This document shows, in pieces, positions 44,801 through 55,816 of a DNA stretch of 64,000 nucleotides; the stretch's first letter is position 1; each line of letters opens with the position of its first letter. The stretch covers positions 806,001 through 870,000 of the forward strand of contig OZ017759.1 of assembly GCA_963969365.1 (NCBI GenBank), given 5' to 3'. This DNA is from Asterochloris sp. CNOR1 (Eukaryota > Chlorophyta > Trebouxiophyceae > Trebouxiales > Trebouxiaceae). Position numbers and translations under genes: made by a program. The notes beneath the pieces are model-generated. The model ran no database searches. It worked only from the letters and a program-made list of their open reading frames with translations, and was not told the origin of the DNA.

Positions 44801-46850
44801 CTTCAGGCGCCGTGAGTGCCTTCTGCCCCATTGGCCCAGGTCTTCAGCTGACATCGTGCCCATGGCGCACATGAAGTCGTTGCTGCAAAAATACCTCTGA
44901 AAATTGTCTACAGCCGACTGGCTTGCACAGCAGCAGCCCAGTTGACACCCCGTAGCAGCTGCTCTGTCAGGGTCATCAGGTGCCCACGCACTCTGCACAG
45001 AGACCCACCTGCCCAGGCAGCAGCTCAGGGGCAACTGCCACTTCCACAGAGCCATCTCCCTCCTGGTTCGATGCCTTGGAATCCTCATTGGAGTCACGGG
45101 TGGTGTCGACCTGCAGAACAAGCAGGGCACAGATGTGGGCAAGTCAGCATGGCGGGTCATGCCAGGCTCCATGCCTTTGAGAGGCCATGCTGGGTGGAGG
45201 GGAAGGCACCAGGCTGCAAAGCCGCTTCAGGGCTGCAACCTTTCAGAGGCCGCCAGGCAGCCTGATCCTAGGCAGGGAAGAGCTGTTGCAGTTGCAAAAC
45301 AGTGAAATCACGACTGCCATCTCGCACCTGCCTGCTGCAAAGTGACCCCAAGAACAGGAACAATGAACAGATGATGGAAAGGCACAGAGCATGATCCCGG
45401 GGACAATTGGGATCTGCAGCCTATGTCACAGCTTGCCTGCCAGAATGCAGGCCCAAGACGCGGGGCATCTGACAGGCATCCCATCCTACTGCAGCCTCAA
45501 CCTGTCAGCCAGGCCTGCCGCTGACATTCGATCAAGTCAAGCCCAGATTGCGGGTATTACATCCTGTTGCAGACTCCGACCTGTGCCGTGCCTGCTGTTG
45601 GGGTTCATGTCAGCCAGCCTACGCTGATGCAGGCACTGAGCACACCTCCAACTCTGCAGTCCCACCTCATCAGGTCGTTTCCCAGAGCCTGCGCCCAGTC
45701 TGCGTAGTGACATCGGGTCATGGGCTAGTCTTTTTGTGCATCAGACAGGGTCAGTTCCCAGGCATGGCCCTTGACGACCAGGCAAGGGGCGATGCATGAA
45801 CGTGGGCAGCCTGCCTGTCACAGGTGCTTCCTCAATAGCATTATATGTATACAGACGGTGTATTTACCTGAACGACTGCAACCTCCTCATCGTCAGAGCT
45901 GCTTTCTCCAGCGGCCACGTCAGTGTTGTTGGCACCCAGGTTGTCGGCATCCTGCTGGCACTCCTCATCAGGGCCACAACTGTTGACCAAGGCTGTTTCC
46001 TCAGCCACAAAGCCCCAGCGGTCCTCAGCATCTGAATCCTCTGCACCTGTGGGGCAGGGTAGCAGTCAGAGAGCTACTGAAGGTTTGTGGCGCTTGCGCA
46101 GCCACAAAGCCCCTGCAGTCTCTTGAGTAAGGGTCTCCTGAACATCTGCACAGCAAAATGGCAGACGGAGCGGCTGACAATGGGTTGGTGTGACCGTCAG
46201 CCCCAGCGGTCCTGTACAAGCGAGTCATCCGCAACTGCTTAGCAAGATGGCAGTCAGCGCTGCTGCCAGACTACTGACAACCCCTCACCGCACCAGAGCC
46301 CTGTGCATGCAGGGCAGGGCAGCAGTCGACAAAGTTGTTTTGGCGTAGCCACAAAGTGCAGCAGTCCCCATCATCTGAGAGTCCGGCTCTTCAGGGCACT
46401 CCTGCAGGGTGGCGGAGCAGGCAAGGATGCAGACGCTGGAAATGGCAGAGCCACAATACAGGTGCTGCCAATGCTGCTGAAGGCAGCACTGCTGTTATGT
46501 CTACAGTCTAGGAGGCTGCTGACAGCAGGAGGGAGGTGCAGGCATTGCCGCTGTCAGTGCACCATCACGGGCCAGTCCCCCATACAACACACACACACAC
46601 ACAGGGATCGGAACTCTGTTGGGAGCAACAGGCCTGTCCTTGTGGCCTTCATACAATGTAGTGCCACAGCAGGCCTCGCGCCCACCTGACTCCTCTGCAT
46701 CTGGGTCCTCTGCACCTGAGTCCTCTGCATCTGAGCCCTCTGCCTTTGAGTCTTCAGCATCTGAGCCAACCTGCACCCATCCCATGAGTATTCTGAGATG
46801 TCCTGCAACGTGGCTGGATTCTCTACCATCCTCATCCCGCAGAAGGCTTA
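41801..46850 (-). CDS. Acidic protein of unknown function
   Basis: A series of minus-strand exons reads consistently. About 46790-46690 is an acidic repeat (GSDAEDS three times, with KAE, GAE and DPDAEES variations). About 46040-45870 reads AEDSDAEDRWGFVAEETA. About 45115-45005 reads GDGSVEVAVAPELLPGQ. About 44898-44760 reads NDFMCAMGTMSAEDLGQW. About 44270-44135 reads GNEVAVDVAAELLPEA. About 43570-43440 reads DESTIYGSYNTITGKVDLKG. About 43255-43150 reads NNWQLVTHFLCLSESLPG. About 43050-42935 reads RIAVSELCSKLINTCKLP. About 42300-42135 reads EQLEPDLEDHYNRLQSL. The last exon 41902-41801 reads SDPYLIWQRHGDDPAG and ends in TAG. The N-terminal half looks disordered and acidic, the C-terminal half folded and helical. 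I recognise no family; an acidic N-terminus would suit a nuclear or chromatin protein, but that is only a guess. Exon borders other than the last are approximate, and the 5' end is not fixed. Confidence 0.55.
43738..43882. repeat. Three-copy 51-bp tandem repeat
   Basis: The unit has the core GAGCCTGCCTGCATTGATGG and GTGGGGCCATGAAG. Copies begin near 43745, 43798 and 43852 and differ at few bases, so this array is young. It lies in an intron of the acidic protein gene. Confidence 0.9.
46588..46603. repeat. (CA)n microsatellite
   Basis: Eight CA dinucleotides in a row inside an intron of the acidic protein gene. Confidence 0.95.
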
Positions 46851-47879
46851 CCTTCCTCAAAAGTGGTCAAATAGAGTCTTCAACACAGAGGCAGCTTGCT
46901 CTGTGATCAGATCAATGCTGTTGGGACGGCGGGCCTGCCCCTAGCCTGCAGCTGCCCCGCCATGTCTCAACTGCGGTATGTCTGGCCAGCCAGCCAGCAA
47001 GATGTGCAGGCAGCGCCGTGGTCCACAGCATCGAAAGCAGGCTAGGGTAAAGCAGGTTGCAGTAGAGGGTGGAGCGGGAGCAAACCAGCCCCTGATCTGC
47101 CTGCTTCACTTGACAGCAGGCCCCAACAGTCCACACACACACTGTGCTCATGTTGAGAGGCAGCTTCAATGAAACCAGGAGACAAGCTGCTGTTTGCAAG
47201 CAGATGCACAGCACATCAGACTTTGTGTGAGCTTGCGCACTCGTGCATGGCACCACTCTGGTAGCAACTTTTGCACAGGCCTCCAGTCGTGCAGGTGTCA
47301 CACCAGAGCCTAGCATACCTGTCACCTTGGGCTCTGCCCACTCAGCTTGGCCGAGCATGCAACCAAAGCTGAAACTCTGCACACCATCTAGATGTAGAGG
47401 CTCTGCCTGCTCCCTCTGACCTTGCACAGGGCTTGAGCTGTTGTGCAGCTGCCACAACAGAAGCCGTAACCCTATGCAGCTGCACCTTTGGCGCTGCTTT
47501 GCCAGGCATGCCATCAATCCTGACTCGTGCACATGATCCAGCGGCAGAGGCATGTCATGCTGTCAACAGCACAGCAACCTGCATCCTGGGCTCTGCCTGA
47601 GCTGCCTGCGCTGCAGCCTCAATCATTCAGCAACTACAAACCTGCCTGGGCATCAAATGTGCAGCCACCATTGCAATGCACCGGCACCTCTGTCTTGTTG
47701 GGACCTTGCTGCTCTCTCAGACACGACAGAGAGCATGCAACAACTCTTGCTCCAGCCCCGTTCTGTTGCCCCAGACGGAGCAGGGCACTGCACACCAGGA
47801 AATGCATAGGACAATGTCAAATCAGCTACATTCCAGTGCCTCAGACGGCAGGGGACTGCACACCTTCCACTTGTACCCT

Positions 47880-50800
47880 ACCTGCTGCACCCTCTCCCTC
47901 AGAGACGACACCTTGGCCTCCAGATTGGCCTGCCGTTCTTCAGACTCTGCCTTCAGCTTCTCACACTCGTCAAGTAGCTCAGCCTGCCGTTCTTTTGAGT
48001 CCTCCTCCAGCATCCCATAGTCGTCTTGCAGCTCCTCAAATTCATCCCGCAGGTCCTCGAACTCGTCCTGCAGCTCCTCATGGTCTGCCAGCAGCTGGCT
48101 GTGCTCAGCAGCCTGCCTCTCCAGCTCCAGCCCCAAGTCTGCCTGCAGCTGCTGGCGCTCAGTAGCCTGCTGCTCCAATTGACGGCGCAGGTGAGCCTGC
48201 TGGGCCTCTGAGCCTGCCAGAGCAGCCTGCAGCAGGGGCACAGCAGCCTCTGGAGCCTGACCTCTGCGGCAGTGTGCAGCCGCCTATCCAGCAGCTTGCT
48301 GGATCAGTTGTTGGACCTGTTCTCCCTGCTGGGCCTCTGAGGCAGACGGCAGGCTGTGATGTCCAACAGGCTGTCTGATTTCTGAAGGAGCCTGCAGGTG
48401 CTCATGGCCTGCCCACAGCTTCCAGTGAGCCTGTGATGCGGCCTTGAAAGAGCCCAGACGGGGAGCAGCTCCTTTTGCTCAAGGCGCTAGGTGTGCAAGT
48501 CAGCCGGTACCTCCTCAGGGGGGGCCACTGTACCTTGGCTGTATGTTGTGGCAATGCAGCTCTGCCTCTTGGCTGATCAGGCAGCGGGCAGCTGCTCGGC
48601 AGCACCTGCGACTCGTCCTGCTCATGTGGGCTGTGTCATGCCAACACAGCTATGCCTGCTTGGCCAATGAGGCAGCCTGCAGCTGCTCAGCGGGACCCTA
48701 CAGATTGAGTCCCTCATCTTGGCCTGCGCCGTTGGGCAACATGGCTCAACATGGTCGGCCACTGCGGCAGCCTGCAATTGCTCAACGGTGCTGTGACACC
48801 CCACTAACCTGCTCCTGCTCCAATTGGTGGACCAGAACTGCCTGCTTGGCCTCTGACGCAGCCTTCAGCTCGATGTCGTCTGCCTGCAGCACAGACAACT
48901 GGGGCCATTGTGCCATGCATAACATGATGCAAAGTCTGCATAGAGAGCCTGCAACGTATCATGCACGTCAGCAATGCAAAGCCAGCAAGCACGGCTGTTG
49001 AAGACCAAGCATGTCACATTGCTGAGGTGGCGAGCACGCGTGTCAAAGCGCGCACCTCCCGCTGATTTTCAAAATGCTGCACAGCAGCCTGGTGGGCCAC
49101 GTCTTTGGCCTTCAAAGCTGCCTGCAGATGGACAGGGGTATCCTGAGGCAGCCGCCATGTGACACGAGACATCAGCACAGTGACATGGTCACAGATGGGC
49201 CAGATGTTTGCCAGGAACAGTAGCTTGGACCTGCAGCAGAAGCTGACCTCAGCCTAGCAAGCAGACTGCACTCAGACAGGGTCTGCCAGAAGCTGCCATC
49301 ATGTCAAAACTTACAGTAACAGCAGGCTCTGGGGCTGCAGCCCAAAGCCTGAAGGTGCCTGGTGGGGCAGATGCCCGGCCTTCTTGGCAACCTGCAGGCC
49401 AACATGGTCCAAAGGCGGCCGGCACGCAGGTTCTGCAGCTGCTTGGCTTGCTGTGTTGCAACCAACTCCAGACTGGCCCACAGGTGCTCCGCGCTGACCT
49501 GCATCAGAGCCTGACAAAGCCGCCATCCGGAACGCTCGCACATTGTTCTCTGACTCATGCCCGACAATCCCAGCAGCAAGCAGCCTACTGCACTGTGGGC
49601 CTCAGCGCTTCCTGTGTTGGCACCCACCCTCTACAGACCCTCCCACCCTGGCAGCCCAAGTCAAGAGCACTGTGTCTATGAAACCATGAGTTGGCCTGGC
49701 GGCCTCTGCATTACCCCAGACCCGCTTGATCCTCCTGTGCACACCTGGGCCTGCTCCAGATGGAGCACCAGGTCAGCCTGCTCCCCCTTCTGCAGCTCGG
49801 CCGCCGCCTTCAGCTCCTGCACGTCCGCCAGGGCGCCCTGCAGTTTCTTGTCCAAGTCCTGCTTCTGCAGCTCCTCTGCACGCAGCTGTCGCTGCACTGT
49901 GTCCAGCTGGCGCTGCACGGAGGAGGCAGCTGTGGAGCCACTGGCAGCCACTACCTGCAGTGTGTGGGGGGCTGGTTGCAAACTGGCAAGGAGCATGGGT
50001 CTGCACATCCTCTGTGTGCAGCCGGCTCTGTGCAGGGGAGGCGGCCGCCACCTGCAGTCCAAAAGCTGCTGTGGGGTTTTGAGATGCAGTGCTTATACAG
50101 CACATTACGGACAGGGAGCAGCTTTCCTGCTGCATCGTGTCCTGCTGGCACTGCATGGGGGAGGCAGCGTGAGCGGCCACCACCTGCCGCAGTGCAGGGC
50201 CCATTTGTGAAGTGCCAGCAAGTCTTGCAGGAAGCAAGGTGTTGTTGCCAATCCTGCATACACAGCCCCCAACATAGTACGAGTGCCCACGAATGGTCAC
50301 TCACATGGTCCAGAGCTGAGTGCCACACACAAAATAGGCGCCCTTACACACCAGACAGCCCCCACCCGCCTGCGTACAGCCACCTCATTTATGCCGTATC
50401 CGCAAAACGGCTTCCCCAGTCAAGCCCCAAAGCCACCACACCCCAGTGATTGTTCCCAACTGCTTGCGTACAGCCACCTTATGCATGCCGCTTTCTCCTC
50501 TGAGACAGCACGCTCCACTGTTAAGCCCCAAAGCCACCTGCTTTGGTGATGGCCCCACCTGCTTGCGCACTGCCTCTAACTCCCTCCGCAGCATCTTGTT
50601 CAGCGTCTCTAAGTCAGAGATGTGCCGGTGGTCGGTTTCCTGCATATCTTGAGCCTGCAGGCACCCACAGTGCACAGTGACTGGGGCAAAAAGGACAGAT
50701 GCCTGCCTGTCGGCTTTGACATGTGCTCAAACGTCTGGTCAGTGCTTGAATGAGTCGTCTGCACAGTGAGCACAGCACCTGGCATGCAGTGCTGGCTAAG

Positions 50801-53800
50801 CTTCTGGGTATGCACCAGACAGCACAGGGGCCCATTGGACAAGCTGAAAAGTGGCTTGGGACCTGCTCGCTGCAGGGCACAGGCATGCCTGGGGCCTCAT
50901 GCCTCCAGGGCTACCATCCTGCACCTCACAGCTGTTGCAGAGCAGACAAGAGTAGCAACCTAGGAACAGGCCTGCCGGGGAGGTGCATCCAATGATCAAC
51001 CTGCCACAAACGAAATTGAGACTAGACGCTGCTGACCTGCTTGGCAGCCGCATCCAGCTTCTGTTGCAGCTCATCCTCCTGCTTGGCAGCCACAACTAGC
51101 TTCTGTTGCAACTCCTCCTTCTGCTGCACTGCGTCGCCGAAATCATGGATCACTTTGTGGCTGAAGACCTGCAGGCAGGTGGGCCTGCTGCTGCACAGCA
51201 GTTACAGTGTGGAGGCTGCGGCCTTGTTGCAGAGCGATACCCTTATGAGGAGCCAGTACCCCTCATGGGAGCAAGCAGGCTGTGGGAAGCCATGCCAGTG
51301 CAAAGGAATGCCAAGCATAACCATCAGCACCAGCCATGCAGGTGCAGTTGGCAGGCTGTAGGCACATGTAGCAAGAGGCCTGCGCCCTGCGCCTCCGCAG
51401 GACATCCATCAGGGGCGCCAGCAGTGTCAGATTCACCAATGGGCTGCAGTACACATCGCGGGATGAAGCAGAACCCAGACTGCTCAGAGACTTTGGCCAA
51501 GCATGTGCAATCCTGCAGCAGATGGCACGATCCCATTTGCAAAAGGCAAGAGCTGGCCGGGCAGTTGCAGCTGCAGATGCATGCAGGAGGCGTGCCTCAC
51601 GCAGCACACCACTCAACAATCTGCCTCCTGCAAGTGCATAAAGGGCCCAGAACAACACCACCTGGGCGGCTGGGTGCCGTGGCTGCCAGGCAGGTGTGCG
51701 CTGCAGAGCCAGGTGTAGAAGGCATGCAGCCTCCCAGCCAGGCCAGTGACAAGAGCTCCCGCTGGCAAGGATAGAGAACAACTTCCTTGAAGTTGGCCAG
51801 GTCAGCTGGCAACTCCTGATGCACAATTGGCAGTCTGCCTCACCCCCAGGATGTTGACGAAGCTCCCAATGGCGTTGTAGGGCAGATCCTTGTTCATGAT
51901 GTTGGCCAGCACTTCCTCAACGTTGGCCAGCTCATGTTGCAGGGCAGCATCCGGGTCAGCCACCCCCCATAAGGTGCGTACCATTGCTCTGCTCTGGGCG
52001 TGCAGCAACCCTAGGCCTCTGTCGACCTGCTTCTGCAAAGAGGGTAGAAGAAAGCCATCAGGGCTTGCCCAGAACATGCAGTAAGGCTTGCCTGAGAGCA
52101 TGCAGAAAGCCGGAGGTTTGAGCATCTCTGCAGCCACACAGAGAAGCACTGGGCTTGATTGCTGCACGGGTCGCAGCTGTGCTGAGAGCAGGCATCTGAC
52201 AAGCTCCTCCTGCTGCAGGCGTGAGAGAAAGGATGCTGCACAAGGCCGCACATGCGCTTTAATGATGGAGCTTCAGAGTCCTGTCCATTGTGATTCTCTA
52301 GCAACTGCACTGCCGCTGTCTTGCAAGTGCATCCCCTGGCCATGTGGCACTTGTTGCTGGCCAGCTCCAAGATATGGCTTGTGCTCTGGCGTCCAATATC
52401 CTGAGGCAGGCTGGTGATAGACCAGCCAAGCAGGCCGTATGGGACATTGCAACCCTACTCCAATGTTGCTGACGACTCCCACCTTGTAGCCCTCTATTGC
52501 CCATTCATGATCATCGTGTCCTGCCATATGATCCAGCATTGCCTGCAGGTAGAAGGGAATGCCATCTCGAGGACAGTCTGAGATGCTGAGCGCCACAGAA
52601 GCACATGTGGACATTGCAGGAGCATGTATGTACTGGGCCTGCTTACTGCAAATGCTGAGGCTTCCTGCTGGCCTCCGTGACCAGAGACTGGCTGCACCTG
52701 AGCCCAGGGGCACCCACCTTGTCTTGCTGGATGGATGCCGCTTTACACAACAGCGTCTGGAATCTGGCAGCCTCTGAGCTTGGGCTAGACACCTCCACAA
52801 TCACGGCACTGGATGGCACATCACCATGCTCCGGCTTCTGCAACAATCTCATAGGTGAATCAGTCACTGCACCACGCCAGGCAGGCACCCGCAGCCCGCG
52901 AGCTGTTAGTTCTGGGCTTGGCTTTGCAACACAGGAGGAATGGCTGCCCCAAAAAAGTGAGTGCTGATTCAAGCAAGCTTCTGTGGCTGGCCCCACAGCA
53001 GAGAGCATTAGTAGAATAGTGTGCTGCGGCAGGTGCAGGCAGTCAGTGTTACACTTGACACAGCCTTAAACCTGCCAGGCACTGTTGTGCAGCTCATGAA
53101 GGTCTCACCTGAGGGGTTGAGGACGTAGCTTTATCAACTGCATCTCCACCAGCAAGCTGCCCGGCCGCCTGCCACTCAGGCAGCACATGCGGCATGCCCA
53201 GCGGCAGGGTGGCATGCAGCTCCTGCCCCTGCTGCAGCCAGTTCTCCACAGGCCGCCCACTGCTGCTGCTGCTGCTCCCGCCAGCCGCGCCCTCCTGGAT
53301 GGAGACTTCAGCTGCTGCAGGCAGGTGGCCCAGCATTGGCTAAAGGATTCCAAAATGCATTGAAAGGCAGTTGCCGCAACGCTCCTGTCCCATCTGGGAG
53401 CTGCTGACACAGGCCAAGCGGCTGCCCTTGCCAAGCCCACCAGATGCAGTGGCAGCAGGACGCTCTGCAGGCATGGGGACGTCTTTGTCGCCCTGGTCGG
53501 AGCAGTGCAGGGTGTGCCAGCACAGGGGCAAACCACTTTGCAGCAACGCCCGCGTCATCTGGTCCCTGGTCAGGCAGCATGAGATGTGTGCTGACACACC
53601 CGTATTATGCTCCAGTACAGCAGCCTGATGCCAAACAGACTGCCAGCAAGCTTGCTGACAGGTACTCTGCACACCTGGAGCAGCCTCAGCAGGCGCATGG
53701 CTCTGCTTGCTGCCGCTGGCAGGCTGCACGCTCTTCATGCCAGGCTGTGCCGTCTCAGCTTTGGAGTACCCCAACATCCACAGGGCCACCAAGCTGACGA

Positions 53801-55177
53801 CCTTCTCAAAAACATTGCGCGTCCCTGCAGGCACGGCCAGGCAATTCATCTGTCTGCAGGCATGGCAGCCTCTTCTGTGGAATACAGTGTGACAGCTGCC
53901 ACGCATCAGGGGCACAGCTCGAAGTCAGGTACGATGCCCATTGCGTGTGCTCGGACTGCACCCAGTTGCCTCACACAAGCTGCAGCTGGCTCCATTTGAC
54001 ACCAGGCTGTCGGGCACAACCCTGCAGTGAGCCCACCTGCTGCAGGTGTTGCGCGGCAAGTGAACAGCACCTGAACCACGCACATGACCAGCGTTGCCTG
54101 CAGACACCCCAGCACAGGAATTTAGCGCTTGCCACACTGCTCATACCAGGCATATAAGCCGACGTGCCATGGTGCCATAGGGGCTCACAAAGCTGTGAGC
54201 ACCACAGGTGAGGATTAAAGCCATCAGCTGTGATGCATTTGGACCAAAGGAGGTACGATCTCAGTCGTCAAAGCCTCACCAGGAATGCCCAGGCAGCCCA
54301 CACTTCTGGCATTACTGAGTGAAAGCCGAAGGGTATTTTGAAGACGCTGGCATGTTGCCATATCCAGCTCTCCACTGCAGCTGGCACCTGCAGTCATAGC
54401 TCATGGCAGTCCTCCAAAGGCTTGTCGCAGTGCAGGCGCTGATTACTGCTGGCATGACTACTGCAGCTGGCACTGGGCCCCGAGACACATGTCACTCATG
54501 ATGGCTCTGAGATGGTCCAGCACCCAAGCTGCAAAATGTGTCCAGCACATTCCTCAGCAGTCTGCTATCATACTGAGCTAATGCCAAGCAAGCAGCACAT
54601 CCTTGGGCTCAGCCAGTTGCTTGTAAGCTTTTGGATGCAGCATCCACACAGCAGATGCTCACAGCGAGCACAGGCTACCCCAACTCACCCAGAGGTGTAT
54701 GCGCAGTGGATCATAGGCGAACAGCACCTTTACCATGGACAGGGGCACAGCCAGGGCAGCCTGCGCAAGCCAGTGGGCTGCTGCCAGCCATACAGCTGAG
54801 AGGCCCACAGCCACGAGCATGGGCAGCCGCTTGCGCAGCACAACCTGCGTGGCCATGGCTGCTTGCGACAGGGGCAGCAGGGTGGCCAGCTGCTGGGCCA
54901 GCCAGAAAGCCAACAGAGCTTTGCCTGCATGCCAGCAGCGCACCTGGTACAGTGAGTCAATTTATTGCGCATAGTCATTCCATGCAGCTGAAGGCGCACA
55001 GCTTACGGGCTGGCATGACTGCTTACCTTTGCCATCTGTGAAGGGAATGCACCAGAGTCCTGCAATCAGCAGTCCACTTACGGCCAGTGCCTGCACAACC
55101 TTCGGTGCAAATTGTCTAGAGTTGGGGGCAAGCCCGCTGACCCCAGCGGCGCCGCCTGGACCTGACAGTTCAAGGCC
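47880..55177 (-). CDS. Multi-pass membrane protein with long C-terminal coiled coil (5' incomplete)
   Basis: Exons 55177-55027, 54924-54689, 54097-54037 and 53824-53666 join in phase. They encode four to five hydrophobic helices (LAVSGLLIAGLWCIPF; LLAFWLAQQLATLLPLS; MLVAVGLSAVWLAAAHWL; ATLVMCVVQVLF; KVVSLVALWMLGY). A Ser-rich linker follows (about 53330-53105), then helical exons near 52950-52700, 52640-52490 (GIPFYLQAMLDHMAGHDDHE) and 52030-51850. From 51175 leftwards the protein is coiled coil: KEELQQKLVVAAKQEDELQQ, ISDLETLNKMLRRELEAV, VQRQLDTVQRQLRAEEL and, at about 48240-47893, a heptad-rich exon with EELQDEFEDLRDEFEELQDD. The layout suggests a membrane-anchored tether or structural protein. 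I recognise no named family. The 3' end is near 47880 or one exon further, and the start codon lies above 55177. Confidence 0.6.
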
Positions 55178-55816
55178 CTGCAGGCACAGCTCATGTTCAC
55201 CATTTGCATGGGGTGTGGCAAGGCACCACCACCTGGCCTGGAGGGCTGAGGCATCACCCACTAAGCAAGGCCAGCACTTTTGATCATGTCTGCCTGCGGC
55301 AGTGCTTAGACTGATCTGGGTTCACCTGCGCACCCCCTGCTGCTGCACATGCAGATGGCCAGATCGTGCGAGCGGCTCGTCTCAAGCGAGGATGGGTGGC
55401 TGGCCTGAGCAGCAGCCTGGAACGGGATCCCCATGCAGGTTTGGGCGATCTGAGACCTGCTCGTCTGAGCTGGCAAGGGAGTCTGTCTCCGGTGTCCAGC
55501 ACCCTCAGCATGATGTCTAGCGCCGGGAGCTTGCACCAAGGAAGCCAGCTTGCTCCTTCAACACATTGACCAGATTCATGACTTATATTGGAAACGCCAG
55601 CAAATCGAGAAGGAGTGGAAGGATGAAGAGGTTCACTTGCCAGCTCGTGACCAGCACACCAACCTCTGATTAAGTGACTGAGCCGTGTGCCAATGTTCCA
55701 TGCAGGGACTCCTCATCTGGGCAGGCTTTGCAGCCCATGCAGGTGAACCTCCGCTGCTAATCCAGTCCATGTGCTTGAACTGCTGCTCAACACACATCAC
55801 CCTGCATCCTCTGCAG
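55178..55816. other. Divergent promoter region with a candidate exon
   Basis: This sits between the leftward membrane/coiled-coil gene and the rightward SLC44 gene. A plus-strand stretch at about 55523-55671 reads DQIHDLYWKRQQIEKEWKDE and ends in TGA; it has convincing coding character and could be the last exon of a small gene or a rejected SLC44 5' exon. The start codons of both flanking genes probably lie here. I could not fix either. Confidence 0.3.

Noticed and set aside
46912-47553. Minus-strand open frame of 213 codons
   Set aside because: Cys- and Leu-rich without any recognisable segment, and no splice context; likely chance.
47527-48165. Plus-strand open frame of 212 codons
   Set aside because: It is the antisense shadow of the heptad-rich coiled-coil exon on the minus strand.
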